This document shows, piece by piece, positions 36,930-49,286 of a stretch of 64,000 nt of DNA. The notes under the pieces were generated by a model. It did not search any database and was not told the origin of the DNA. It saw only the letters and a list, made by a program, of their open reading frames with translations. The translations under genes were made by a program, and so were the position numbers. How positions within the stretch are numbered: position 1 is the first letter of the stretch; each line of letters opens with the position of its first letter. The DNA is taken from positions 1,597,001 to 1,661,000 of the forward strand of contig NC_066601.1 of NCBI RefSeq assembly GCF_905475345.1. The letters are read 5' to 3'. This DNA is from Vespula vulgaris. Lineage: Eukaryota; Arthropoda; Insecta; Hymenoptera; Vespidae.

Positions 36930-37220
36930 GATCTAACGTTTACAAGAAGGGCGCTTTTGTGATCATGCTAACCGCGAAACCGAGCATTGGGATCGCATGA
37001 TACCGACCTATGAACGTTCGAACATTAAGCTGGGTTATCTCAAGATCGTGGTATGTTCGCGGTAATGTCTGCTCGTTTATAACTCTAGCAGTTTAGCGGC
37101 ATAAATCATGAGGGGAAAGTGCTTCTACGTAATTCGAATTGTTACTTCATGGCCAACAGCGTAGCTAACGTTGCTAATAATTAAGAAAACAGATTTCCGT
37201 GATGGCGATCTCGGAAAAAG
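36930..37220. promoter_or_regulatory. Complex microsatellite-free island, possible regulatory element
   Basis: About 290 bp of balanced composition with no long frame. It contains a Caudal/Abd-B-type GCATAAATCATGA word (near 37100) and a TAATTAAG homeodomain-type core (near 37178). Sites this short occur by chance; the argument rests on its contrast with the simple repeats around it. Confidence 0.2.
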
Positions 37221-38228
37221 AACTCGTTAAATTTACTTATTTTTTCTTTTCTTTTCTTTTCTTCTCTATTTTTTTTATTTTTTTATGCTTCTAAGAATCA
37301 TTACTGATTGTAGAAAACATATTTCGATTTCTTTCTTATTAAATAATTTTAAAACATTCTTTATTAAATATTTTAATGAAGTAATTATCAATCTATATCG
37401 TAGTAACAATGTTATACAAAAAGAAAAATAGTGTAACTCCTCTTTTTAATAAATTTTTCTCAATGTGAATAATTTACATAAGTATTATATTTAAATAAAA
37501 AGTTATTTTCGATCAATTATAGAAATATAAATTCACGTATATCGTTAATAATAATTAACAATATTCAATATCCAGTATTCATTATAACAGTTGAAAATTA
37601 TTCCGTAATATAGATAAGTTCTAAAATCGAGCATCAATGATGGGCAACCTCTTTGCTGGCGATCAATTTGTGTTGGAATTATATTTCACGAAAGTTTTCA
37701 CGAAAACTAGTCCGACGCAATGGGGCTTTTGCCTTTCACGGAGTCTGAATCTTAACTTTATGTACGAACTTGTTCTGAACTAATAGGGGTGGAATTAGAT
37801 ATTCTTCTTAAAGAGATATTTAAGTAACCCCGACGTTACGTTCATTACGGTTCCCCGTGAACATAAGGATGTCACAGAATCATGAAATCACTATGAAATA
37901 GAGAAACGGAAAAACGAATAATATACTAAATAATAAATAGATCATGCTTTTTTCTGTTTTTTCTTTTTTTAAGTTTTTCTATTTTATTTCTTTTTTTCCT
38001 TTTCTTTCTTTCTTTTTTTCTTGACAAGTCAAAAAAAAACACGTATTAACCAACTAAAATGTTCTCCGTTAAGAATTCCGATATTCTGTTTTTAAATCTA
38101 ACGCAATATTACAATACAAGTTATCTTCGCTCGCTTTAATGTCAAACTATTTTCCCGATAACAGTGAAACTTTTCCGAACGATTACTCGAGTATGCGGGT
38201 TATAACGCGTTATTACAAAGTTCTATGT

Positions 38229-38250
38229 ACGTAGAAAATTTTTTCTACGT
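38229..38250. other. 22-bp palindrome
   Basis: ACGTAGAAAA, a TT centre, then TTTTCTACGT: a perfect 10-bp inverted repeat with a 2-bp centre. It could be a dimeric protein-binding site or a chance AT-rich dyad. Confidence 0.7.
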
Positions 38251-38343
38251 GAATTCTTTAAAACATCAGATCACGTAGTAATGTCTAATACTAACTCATT
38301 CTTTTAAAAAGTCTCTCACGTTTTCTTATTTCGTTTTTTCTTT

Positions 38344-38377
<34 letters not shown>

Positions 38378-38531
38378 TATATCTTTTTATAAAATCGATC
38401 GATCGAGTTCCAAAAGATGAAAGAAAAATAAGAAAAATGAGAGAACTTACAATCGAACGATTACACGTCAGTTTAACTTAACTAAAGTAGAAATTCCATG
38501 ATCTTTTTATACTTTTTTCTTTCTCTCTTTT

Positions 38532-38576
<45 letters not shown>

Positions 38577-38639
38577 TATGTACATATACATGCATTTATA
38601 ATTCCATACATATAACTATATACGTATATCGTCAAGAAT

Positions 38640-38900
38640 AGAAGCGATTGCGTCCGCTTTTAACATTTGATGAAAATTTACATAGCAAAGTTTATGGCAT
38701 CGAAGTTCAAAACGGAATGATCTCTAAATGTTGAACGAGCGTTTGGAGAAGGGCGAAGCGATTTATTCAAGAACGGTAGGTTGTTTAATACGACCGGGCA
38801 ATTGGTTTAGCATATCGAGCTATCGTCGTTTCTGCATCCCGAAATATATACTGCTGATTTCGTGAAATGAAAATACACTGGCTCTTGCCAAGGGAAACTA
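38640..38900. promoter_or_regulatory. Complex microsatellite-free island, possible regulatory element
   Basis: Balanced sequence between a CT array and an AT-rich stretch, with no sustained reading frame and several CpGs. It may be conserved non-coding DNA; there is no direct evidence beyond composition. Confidence 0.15.
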
Positions 38901-40839
38901 CTCTTTGCTGGATATATCGATCTCACCTTACTACCACGTTTCAAGCTTTCGTATTACTTCAATAAATACTATTCCACTGTGCCTACTACCGTGTTGCAAA
39001 CGATACTTGACTTCTCTCTTCCTCGCAGTTCCCATTTCTCAAAATAATAGGCGAAAATTTCAAAGGAAAATCTTGTCATTGGTATACGACGAAAGCACTC
39101 GGAAGAATTCTCTAGAGAGATAGAGAGAGAGAGAGAGAATCTTTCATTTTCCTATTTAACAAAATTCATCAGGTACCAAGTCGAAACTATGTCATGAGAA
39201 ATACAATGGTCCAGTGGATTGAATTTTTTTTTCGATTAAACGATCTATCGACACACTGTTCGTTATCTTACGATCTTCTGTTTCATCTTCCTTCTTTCTT
39301 CCTCTTCTTCTTCCTTTTTCTTTCTTTATTTTCCTTTTTTTTTATTCTTTTTTCTTCCCTTTCGCCTAGATTATCTTATCGAAAGTTTTCATTTAATTAC
39401 GTTACTTTCCAAATTTACTTGAACGTATAGAACGAAGTAAGTGGAAGTTCTTAAGCTTATGTAAAAACGTGAATATTAGTCGTACTAATGTTTAAGATAT
39501 ATAAGTTTTTCGTAGAACAGATTTTTAAAAGAGTTAACTTAACGGACGTTTGTAATATTAAGAACTTTTACCGATTTTTATATTAAATATATATATATAT
39601 ATTTTTTAAAAGATTACTTCCCCATTAAGATAAGATTTTTCACGATATACACATATATAAACACACATATGTATATTTAAAAGATCGTGCCAGTATTAAA
39701 ATAAATTTTAAGAGATACCATGATAAAACAAGTTTCTTGGTTAAAAGGGATGAAAAGTTCTCTGCTTTTTCAAAGGTATCCGACAAAAATGACGGAGTAC
39801 CCAGACATTGAACAATGACGATTTCTTTAGGAGTCGGTAAGAGCCGTTCTTTTTACTTGAACGTGTGCGTCTCGGTTATTCATTAAAGAGACATCAAGAC
39901 GACATCTTACTCGAAGAAAGAACACGCGGTGCATCTGCAGGGAGAAAGAGAGAAAAAGAGAGAGAGAGAGAGAGAGATAAAGAGAGGATGTTGCTGCGGT
40001 CTCTCGTAACTGCAGCTGCACTTCTACATCACGCTGCTAGTCACGAACAAAAGCCTTCCAAAAAGGACGAGATGCGACCGACGGGTCTCGCGAGATAGTA
40101 GCGTAATATTCTCATCCTATGTGATCCTGGCTTGTACCAACTCTAAACTAATGTTGACCCCACTAAAATATAGATCATGAAGGATGAACGATTCATTCGA
40201 AACGAAATTTTGCATAAGTCAATATATCCTCATTTATTCGTATCTAACGACTAGTTATTAGTAAAGCGTAAAGCGAATTGTTTTCCCGGATTAATTTTTC
40301 CCAAAAGAAAGAGGTTTAAGTTGAATTAGTTTAATTGTAATTTTTTTTTTTTTTATTAATATGCACTATAATTTCAATATGACGTTGCGCGATTTGCTGA
40401 AATGCTCGTTACTGAAATGCGATGACTTAAAGCTCATAAAAACGGATAGACGAACGTTTCTATTCCACAAAAGAAGGTATTAATTAAAGTTAGCATGTTT
40501 TATATAAAGGCATGTTTTATATACTAACATATAAATATATCGTTACAAATAATACAATATGATTCGTGTCATTAATTGAATCCAAATCGACGTAATAAAT
40601 CGATAAAAGAAGAAGAACGAAATAATAAACGAAAGAGTATCATTTACAATTCCTATAAATCTTTAAACGTCGAATCTAAAAATCCGTCAAATTGAAAGAT
40701 TTACAAATTGCATTGGAAAAAGTAGAAGATACATCGTACAGTAACTCCATTCAAATCGTTTCTTCTAAACTCGATCTCTATCGCACTTAGAATCTTTCAC
40801 TTGAACATTGTTTTTGAACTCTGTAACACCGGTGGAACA

Positions 40840-41560
40840 CCGTTCTCCTGGCAATTCTCCTGGCTTCGGACTCAACGTCGTTCGTGCCAAAACATTCCCT
40901 TTTTACTCCGACCTCGACTTGTCTTCTTCTACTTCTTTCTCTCTCCCGATCCCTCCTCACCTACCATCCACCACTTACAGCTCTCCCGTTCTCCACCTGG
41001 CACGAACAAAAATTTCTGTCCCGAGTCTACTGACTCTTTGCCCGGTACCCTCTTCCTCCTTACCCTGTACCACCCTAACTACCCCCTGTTCTCCACCCTT
41101 TCCCCCTACTCTGCGTTCTTCTCTTTCTTGGCCCCTCTTTATACATACGTCGAGACCGAATGAAATTTCCACGCCTCTTCATTAGCATGAATTAAAACTA
41201 ACGTCATGCAAGAAGGAACAAATTATGTAACTGCACGCCCTACCTACGCCTTTTCACTCATAACCAACCATCCCCCCCCCATCACCCCATGTTCGCCCTA
41301 AAGCAACCCCTCTTCCCTCTTTCCTCTTTGCTCGTCCTACCGCATCACCGCTTACTCTAGTAAGTACGCTTTTCGTTCGTTCGTTCACCGACGCCAACAC
41401 CATCACCCCCTCCCTCCCCATTTCCCCACCTTCAACCACCATGTTTCTCTCTGTCTTTCCACAATCGTTACCCTCTCACTTCTCTTCTCTTCCTCTTTTT
41501 CCTCTTACGCCCAACACCGTGCCAGCTCCGACAACGACCGACGGCCTTTTTGTGTTTCCC
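40840..41560. other. Long C-rich, pyrimidine-skewed tract
   Basis: About 700 bp in which the plus strand is strongly C+T biased (many CCCTCC, CACCCC and TTCCCC words and a run of nine C at 41272-41280) without being a simple repeat. Two overlapping plus frames (about 120 codons each) are Pro/Ser/Leu-rich because of this composition, so I do not call a protein. The skew is exceptional for the window. Confidence 0.75.
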
Positions 41561-42289
41561 TGCTAATTAAGAGTTTGCTTGCAAATTCTACGCGCGAAAT
41601 AGGAAGAGAGAGAGAAAGAGAGAGAGAGAGAGAAAGAGAGAGGGAAATATAGAATAGGAAAGAGAAATTTCTCTTGCAAAATACTACGATGAGAGATTTT
41701 CTCGAAATCTCTGACGATGATTTTTCTTTCTTTCATCTTCCTTTTTTTTTTTAATATATCGGAGTTATTTCCATTTTCTTTTTCTACTCTTTTTTTCTTT
41801 CTCCCTTTGTGAAATAAAAATCAACAGAGAAACATGAACGAAGCTTATCTTTTTTGCTTTTGAATTGTAAATGAATTGGATGGGAAATACGTGATAAACC
41901 GAATTTTAACAGATTATTTCCAATCTTTTTTCTTTTTTTTTTTTTTGAATAAATCTAAAACAAAAAAGGCAAAAAAGAAAATATTTGGCACGACCAGCTC
42001 TGTGTCCGAGCGTGTGCGTGCGTGTGAGTCGGCAAAAGTCACACGCGTACATGCATCGCGTATTTTCCGTGCCGCTTTTTCGTTATTATCGTTTTTTTCT
42101 TTTTATTACATTTTTCTTGCTGTCATCGTTGTTATTGTAGTTAAATAATAATTACATCTCTTCTAGGATCTTACATATTTAAATTTCGATTGATTTGAAA
42201 ATCGAATTAATAAGGAAAATATCGGAATTATAATAGGACGAATTAAGCAGGAATTATTTCGATTCGTAATAAAAAGTCTCGAGAGTAAG

Positions 42290-42560
42290 ATTAGCAGGTT
42301 TTGCCCGTATGTTCTTCTAAATATCTAGGTGACTAATCAGAGGTGGCTCCCGGAGTTAGACCGCGAAAGCTGGCTGGAACACTCACGATTTATATTCATT
42401 AAGCCGGCACGTTTATACGGGCGCGAAGAAGTTGCGAGGCGGAAAACTTCTACGATGGGCGTTTCATAAATCGCTACTTCCTAGCCCTCCTTTTTTCTTT
42501 ACCCACGTTTCTCGAAAGCAATCTGCCGGAGAGCAAAGCTCGACCCTCGAGAGAGCTAAA
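42290..42560. promoter_or_regulatory. Complex island with AP-1-like word, possible regulatory element
   Basis: Balanced, CpG-containing DNA without microsatellites. It includes TGACTAATCA, an AP-1-like word, and repeated GGCTGG/GCCGG words. No sustained ORF with an ATG. Confidence 0.18.
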
Positions 42561-42866
42561 CCCCAGAGAATGAAGTTTCGTCTTTCACGGAAGAGAGAGT
42601 CGAAGGTGAAAGAGTCAAAAGAGAGAAAGAGAGAAAGAGAGAGAAACAAATACTCGTAGATAGGCACAAAGCTAGAATGCGGTCATTGCACATGAACAAA
42701 AACGGAACGATCACTTTTTATTCTCTCTCTCTCTCTCTCTCTCCCTCTCTCTCTCTCTCTTATTCTATTTTACTTTCTTTCATTTATTCCCAGATCATTT
42801 ATGATTATCATTTCCATTAGTTTTGTACTATCTTGTTTTATTCTTTACGATCGTTTTATTCTCCGA

Positions 42867-43212
42867 TCGATCACAATCGTCCGAAATCGTCAACAATATC
42901 GTCGTAATCATAAATAGTATCTGAAAAATTTTCAAACCACCTCATGTAGAACAATACGATAAAAATTCTAACTTGCAAAAACGGTGCAAGAGTTAGCGAT
43001 TCAACGAGTAGATAATTTTCTACATTGAAATACGACCGACCGCGACAATCGTTCCGAGATCTTACACTATATCGTTATAATCGTAAACGTCTGGAAATTT
43101 TTCAGAACACTTTGTACATTACACGATAAAAATTCTAACTCGCAAAGATAGTGTAGGACTGAACGAATCAAAGATTAAATAGATATCTTACAAATTGAAA
43201 CACGATCTATGA
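42867..43212. repeat. Diverged tandem duplication, period about 173 bp
   Basis: Copy 1 (42867-43039) and copy 2 (43040-43212) share, in order, GACAATCGT-like, ATCGT-TAATC-TAAA-like, ACGATAAAAATTCTAACT, GCAAA-A-GTG and TTGAAA-ACGA segments. They are clearly related but well diverged, indicating an old duplication. Confidence 0.75.
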
Positions 43213-43726
43213 TCGAGATCGTATTTTTCAATACAACGAGTAGACATCATTTTTAGTAGAATCATTTTACTCAAATTATTTATTATCTAATGACGTTATA
43301 TCGTATATAAGCAGGTATGTATACGTAGGTATATAAACGGTAACGATTCAACCGAATACATACATAACTGAGACGAAACGCATCCTCCAAGTTTTCCTAT
43401 TGCATAAATATCGTTGTCGATCGACCGAGTAATATTCACTATGCCGATATTATAACGGTGTAAGCCTCGACGCTCAGACACCTCTTCCTTTCTCCTCTAC
43501 CTCTTTATCTCCCTTCTCACCAACCGTACCAAAACCTCCTTCGTGATTTTATTTCGCTTGGTGCATCGCTGGCACGCTATCGGAATGATGTACGACTCTG
43601 CCGGCTATCGTCCTACCACACCGAGACCTTTTTTCGCCAAAACTACGGACGTTTCATAATTTTATCGATAGTTTAACGTTCTCTCTCTTTCTCTCTCTCT
43701 CTCTCTTTCTTTTTTTCTTTTTCTTG

Positions 43727-43730
<4 letters not shown>

Positions 43731-43768
<38 letters not shown>
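43731..43768. repeat. (TA)n microsatellite
   Basis: About 19 TA units directly after a CT/TTTC tract. Confidence 0.96.
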
Positions 43769-43770
<2 letters not shown>

Positions 43771-44738
43771 TAAAATATTCTGTACATATGTAGAGAATGT
43801 TTCACGTAATTCAAAAGGATTTCAACGTTTGAAGTATTCGAAGCATTTGAAATACCCACGTTGCTTTTAATGATACAAGAAAACAAAAAACAAAAGGAAA
43901 AAGACGTCGAAAGAGATAGAAAAAAGATTGATTCGTACAGTATAGGTAATTTTAATTAATTAATTTCCGATATAATATCTATTAAATTTTATACGCTTTC
44001 AGATACGTTTAATGAATATTTTAGATTTAATATGTATCTTTCATGAAATGAATTAATTGCTATTATTTAGAATATATTTTAAAGCGTATATATTTTCTAA
44101 ATTGTTAAAATATTATTTTAATATGATTTTTATTTTATTTTCTCGCTTTTTTTTTTTCTCCGAACGTCACTTTTCTTTTTCACTTTGATATAATCTGAGA
44201 ATCAACAAATTCGTACCATTAAATTCGTCTTTTTATAACATATGACACATTTAAAAACGAATAAGAAAAACGCCAATAATGAAAAGCAAAATTTAAAAGA
44301 AAGAAAAATACGAAACAAGAAAACGATTTATAAAAAAAAACATTAATCAGTATATTTACCCTTTTCCCTTTCCTCTTGGGATCAAACGATAAAACTCTTC
44401 ATTCATTTTTTCTAAATATCATTAGAAACAATCAAACGAACATATTTTTCAAACGTACGAATAAAGCGTGAAACCTCCTGCGAAAACCTAAATACGAGTA
44501 TACTTTTCTACAATTTCATTTTGTTCATTATGACTCATGCTCTAACGCAGTTCCCAGATAAAGCATTTACGACATTACTGTGGTACATTTTAACGATTGA
44601 TTTCATTATCGACTTTAGTAAAATTCGATCGTTAGTAGTTTACAAGGTTTAATATAAATCGATGTTAAATGAATGCATTGTAATATGAGAAAGTACATAC
44701 ATATATAAATATATTTCAATACAGTTTAACATTTATAA

Positions 44739-44739
<1 letters not shown>

Positions 44740-44779
<40 letters not shown>
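44740..44779. repeat. (AT)n microsatellite
   Basis: About 20 AT units in AT-rich spacer. Confidence 0.96.
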
Positions 44780-44785
<6 letters not shown>

Positions 44786-44883
44786 ATATTATCGAATAGT
44801 CGAACAACCTGTATGAGTAGTAGTAGTAACGACCGGTAATGGTTCAGCCATAATACTATCTCCAAAGTCGTCGAGTGTAACTA

Positions 44884-45081
44884 ATGACGGCGATTAGTAG
44901 CAGTCAGCTCGCATTTTATCCTAGAACACATAGAATTTCAATAAACGTCTCGACGAGCACCGATCTTCCTTCCCTTATAACGCCTACTCCATGCAACCCT
45001 AAAACGTTTCTGAATCCTCCAATCTCATTTGTTCTACGTTCTTATCTCCAGCAACGGACGTGGCTGTTGGTGGGCTCGTAG
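44884..45081 (+). CDS. Small ORF of unknown function (65 codons), doubtful
   Basis: ATG-started plus frame with Ser/Thr/Pro-rich composition (starts MTAISSSQLAFYPRTHRI, ends LLVGS). It has no microsatellite inside and lies just upstream of a GCGCGC-containing CpG-rich stretch. I recognise no domain; chance is likely. Confidence 0.12.
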   Translation: MTAISSSQLAFYPRTHRISINVSTSTDLPSLITPTPCNPKTFLNPPISFVLRSYLQQRTWLLVGS

Positions 45082-45385
45082 GGAGTGCGCGCGCGCACAT
45101 AGCCGCGAACTAGTATGCTTCTTCTGCGAGATAATTAAAATCGGCTTATCTGGCCAACCGGAAAAGGGATAGCATCGATGGTAAAACGCAAACCAGAGGG
45201 CCAATAAAATTTTACTTCGACCTCAAACCAACCCCCCTCATCCTATTTTACTTCATCTCATCCTTCTTTCTCTCTTTCTCTCTTCCTCTCTCATCCTCTT
45301 TTCTACCATCATGAATTATTGAGGATAGAGAAGTTGAATTCTCCCTAGGAAACAACGATTTATGTCGATCCACAACTGGCTACAA

Positions 45386-45599
45386 CTGAATGATATAGTA
45401 ATTCGTTCGATAGGGGAATGTCTTGTAAGAAATTCGAGATTTCGTGGAAGACTCGAGTTTCTCTTATTTTTTCATTCCTAGATGAGAATATTTTCGATCG
45501 ATCAAAATATTTATGTAAAAGTGAAATAAAAATGTTAGTAAGTATCGATATAATAAAGTTATTCATTAGAACAACGAAGGAGATATTTTTTGGATTCGA
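45386..45599. repeat. Local tandem duplication, copy 1 (214 bp)
   Basis: Begins CTGAATGATATAGTAATTCG and ends GAGATATTTTTTGGATTCG. Copy 2 follows immediately at 45600. High similarity indicates a fairly recent duplication. A 61-codon plus frame through copy 1 is broken in copy 2, so it is unlikely to be coding. Confidence 0.9.
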
Positions 45600-45759
45600 C
45601 TGAATGATATAGTAATTCGTTGGATTGGGGAATATCTTGTGAGAAACTCGGGATTTCGAGGAAATATTCGTATAAATAAAATAGAAATAAAAATGTCAAG
45701 AAGTATTGATGTATTAAAGTTATTAATTAGAGCAACGAAGGAGATATTTTTTGGATTCG
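45600..45759. repeat. Local tandem duplication, copy 2 (160 bp, internally deleted)
   Basis: Matches copy 1 at both ends (start CTGAATGATATAGTAATTCG, end GAGATATTTTTTGGATTCG) but lacks about 54 bp from its middle and has scattered substitutions. Confidence 0.9.
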
Positions 45760-46937
45760 TTTTATTAATTTGTTGAAATTATGAATGACGCGTGGTCTCT
45801 GTCTCTGGAAATTGTGATTCTTATTAAATAATAATAAACATCATAAGTATTATGTCATTCTATGTTAAAAAGACAAATTATTGAATATAAAAATGACCAA
45901 TAATTAAAAATATTCTTAAGTTTGATTATTTCGAATGTCTCCGTTATTTTTAATATATATTTCGATCGTACGTACATATGTATTTGATGGGTGTCGACTA
46001 AAGTCAACGATTGTACGATTTATATGTTATAACAAATTTACTTTCTTAAATAATAATGATTTCTACCAAGAAGAAAAATTTCTATGATATCTAGAAATGA
46101 AAATTTTTAATAAAGAATCGCTTATCATCTTTTATAAACATATATTTTCAACTGCACGGATAATCAATATTCGTTCGGAAGACTGCTATAATACATTCTT
46201 GTTTTATACGAGGATGTAGCGTATATCGAACACGTTATAAACATGCAAAGAAGACAAGTATAGAGACAAGTTTCCAAACTTTCAAACGCTTGAAACTTAA
46301 CATTAAAGATAAGTGATTAGTTAGAGCCAAAAGCAACGACACGCTAAGTATTCGATAATAACGAAGTAGTTGGGTCTAATGGTGTTTGGAAGTAACTTGA
46401 GGCAACACACTTACGATCAGAACCACAAATAGAAAGCAACTATCCTCGAAATTCGATTCTCTACAGGCCATTGACCGATAAGATATTAGATATCCATTTG
46501 AATTATCCACGAGTATTACCCGTGTAAAATGAGAAATGAGCATTGTCGAGAGATACGATCGATTCAGAAGCTTATTCTTTTCTCCCATCTTTTTTCCTCG
46601 CGCGAGAAAGAGAGAAGGGAAAAAGGAAAAAAGACAAAAGAAAAGAAAAAATATATATATATATATATAAAAACGAGATGGAGCACGACGACGACGTCGT
46701 CGACTTAGCTCGGATATCGCAATTTGTATAGCTAGAATGAGAAACGAATCCTCGTAAATCATAACCCGGTACACACAATAAGATGCCTGAGGAAAATGCG
46801 AATACCCACCCCTTTATTCTCATCCCTCTCGGTCCTGTGACACTATAGGAAAACTCTCTCGCTTTGTCCTCTATCGCTATCTGTCTCACTCTCTCACACT
46901 TTCTATTTATCTGGCTATCTCTTCCCATGTCTTTCTT

Positions 46938-46968
<31 letters not shown>

Positions 46969-47230
46969 CTATGTCTCTTATTCTCTCTTTCTCTCATTCT
47001 CTCGCTCGAACTTTTGCCACTCGTTTTGTAAATCCATACACCATCGGCAAGAGGGCTTGAAACACGTGCGGAACGTGAAACACGAAAACAGTCATCCACT
47101 GTGTTCCATCGTAATACATATAAATACTCGCACACGGTATTACTCTGGATGACCTCTTTTTAATTGCATTACGTTTTGTTATTACACGCGCACGCGTATC
47201 CCATCCATCCACGTGTACAACTCTTCTCTC

Positions 47231-47262
<32 letters not shown>

Positions 47263-47771
47263 GCTCTTTCTCTCTCTATCTCTCTTTCTCTTCCTCTCTT
47301 TTTCTCTCTTTTCCTCTCAGTGGTTGGTACAGTAGCAACAGTAACACTACTACCAGGAACATATTATACTGACGTTGCGCTATATACTGAGACAGGATGA
47401 GACAGGAGCGCGAGAGAGCCCTTCGACTAGGGATTTACGACGATTTTTCCCTCTAACGAAGAAGCGTCAGTAATTACTACGACTACCGAGGTCACCGAGG
47501 TGGATTTCAACGGGATCGTTATTTTTTTTATATCTCTCTAAAGGGGAAAAAAAGAAAAGAAGTAAAAGAAAGAATGGAAGAAAAAAAGAAATAATCGAGT
47601 AGTAGTCCTATTATACGCATACCGCATACATGCTATCTAACCAACTAATTTCATTAATTCATTCATTAATTAGAAACAAACAATTTTTCACGTCTCGAAG
47701 GATAATTGTTTATGAAAGAAGATATATCTACGATCGTACATTGACGTTATTTCTTTTTATTTTATTCTTTT

Positions 47772-47802
<31 letters not shown>

Positions 47803-48400
47803 CTTTTAACGACACATATATTTTTATTACGGCAATATAACAAGAGTCTAAAATTTATTTTCTCGAATAATGTTTTTATTTAAACAAACAGCTGGATATT
47901 CATATTATCCTATTTATTTTCTCAATGCAAATAATTTTTAGAAACATTTAATTTGATAGAATGGAGATATTTTTAATGTATTCAAAGTAAATCGGACACT
48001 TTGTATTTTGTCATTCATGCTTTCTCTCTCTGTTTCTCTCTCTCTCTCTCTCTCTCTCTTGCTTCCTTTTATCTTTCTCATTTTATTTAAATATGAGAAG
48101 ATCCGCAAGAAATCGATCGTATAAACGTGCTTCGCGTTCAGATGTATTAGAAGAAAATAAAAAAGTTATTTCTGTCTCTCGTTCTGCCTTCTTTTCTTTT
48201 TCTCTCTTTCTTCCCTTTTTTTGTTGTTGTTATTTTCTTTCCCACTATTTTTATTTGTACACTTCACACCAGAAGAGAATCACGTCTTACTCGAATCCGT
48301 TTATCGGAATCTATCACTCTTTGCAATACTAGAAACGGTTCTTGGGAAATGCGCGATTACTCGTTCGTAAAATCCAGGCGTCTCGCTTACGACTTAAGTA
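45760..48400. other. Spacer with CT arrays, no recognised gene
   Basis: AT-rich to 46370, then CT/GA-rich low complexity (46560-46670, 46860-47000, 47225-47320) with short complex segments. A complex plus frame at 47424-47540 (segment NEEASVITTTTEVTEVDFNG) has no ATG and is short. Confidence 0.5.
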
Positions 48401-48447
48401 GCTTAGCAAGAATTATTGCCGTACATGCTACGTGTCGTTAGAGAAAA

Positions 48448-48448
<1 letters not shown>

Positions 48449-48501
<53 letters not shown>

Positions 48502-48524
48502 AGAGATAGAGAAAGAAAGAGAGC

Positions 48525-48560
<36 letters not shown>

Positions 48561-48575
48561 GAGAAAGAGAGAGAA
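48449..48575. repeat. (GA)n tract with AAAG and TAG interruptions
   Basis: About 125 bp of homopurine GA repeats with occasional AAAG, GTTAG and GCGAG variants. Confidence 0.95.
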
Positions 48576-49220
48576 TACAAGAGAAAGATCGTAGAATATT
48601 CCTCAAAATAGAATTTCATTTCCGTGCGAGTAACAAGGTGCCCGATTTACGTGAATCCTCCCTTGTTACACTGTTACCTCTCTTATCCTGGCGCATTTTT
48701 TTTCTCCTTCCTCCCCACCACTTCACCTTCTTCCTTCTTTTTCTTCCTCTTTCTCTCTTTCTATTTTTTCGTGTTTGTAAAACTCACGAGAGAGTGTCCA
48801 TACCCACGCGTATATAAAGGAGAGATAGAAAAAGAGAGAGTGGTGAGTATAGGTAACGTAGGGATGGGGAACTAGAGGGAAACGTTGTAGTAATAGTCGG
48901 TTGAAAGTATAACGAGTACCCTCGTTTGTTAAGAGCACTGAAAGCTACAATATATCCAAGGTAACTGCGAACTTTACGTCCGCAGCAGGTGGGTGCACTC
49001 TTCCGTGCCTATCAGAGAATCTCCTACTGTACCAAAGTTAAATTACGTCCGGACGTGCTTCGACGCTCGTCTCTGACGCGTCTCTCCGCGCCAACTCACC
49101 CTTCACCCTCCTCACCCTTCACCCATTGCTACCACCACCACCACCACCATCACCAACCCTCACCTTCACTTCCTTTTCTTCCTTCTCCAACTTCTTCACC
49201 ACCTCCTAATTCTTTCTTTC

Positions 49221-49286
49221 TTTCTCTCTTTCTCTTTCTCTCTTTCTCTTTCTCTCTTTCTCTTTCTCTCTTTCTCTTTCTCTCTT
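49221..49286. repeat. Perfect 14-bp minisatellite, 4.7 copies
   Basis: The unit TTTCTCTCTTTCTC repeats four times without a mismatch (49221-49276) plus a partial fifth copy. This is higher-order structure inside a CT/CTTT tract, indicating recent unequal exchange or slippage on a 14-bp unit. Confidence 0.93.

Larger units (their letters stand above)
36400..40800. other. Spacer with few microsatellites and several complex islands
   Basis: Contains (CA)n at 38356-38376, CT at 38531-38571 and short GA runs at 39120-39138 and 39957-39976. Complex islands (36930-37220, 38640-38900) hold no sustained frame with an ATG. A palindrome lies at 38229-38250. No gene or RNA is recognised. Confidence 0.5.
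41560..45380. other. Spacer with complex islands and a local duplication
   Basis: Contains GA (41605-41643), CT (42722-42762, 43680-43708), TA (43731-43768) and AT (44740-44779) arrays, a diverged duplication (42867-43212) and complex islands at 42290-42560 and 45085-45230. No recognised gene. Confidence 0.55.

Noticed and set aside
39865..40098. 77-codon plus frame with an Ala/Leu/His segment
   Set aside because: Begins at GTG and passes through a GA array; the minus strand is open across the same stretch.
40801..41185. Two overlapping Pro/Ser-rich plus frames of about 120 codons
   Set aside because: Both frames are open together because the strand is C+T-rich; neither has a domain or codon pattern favouring it.
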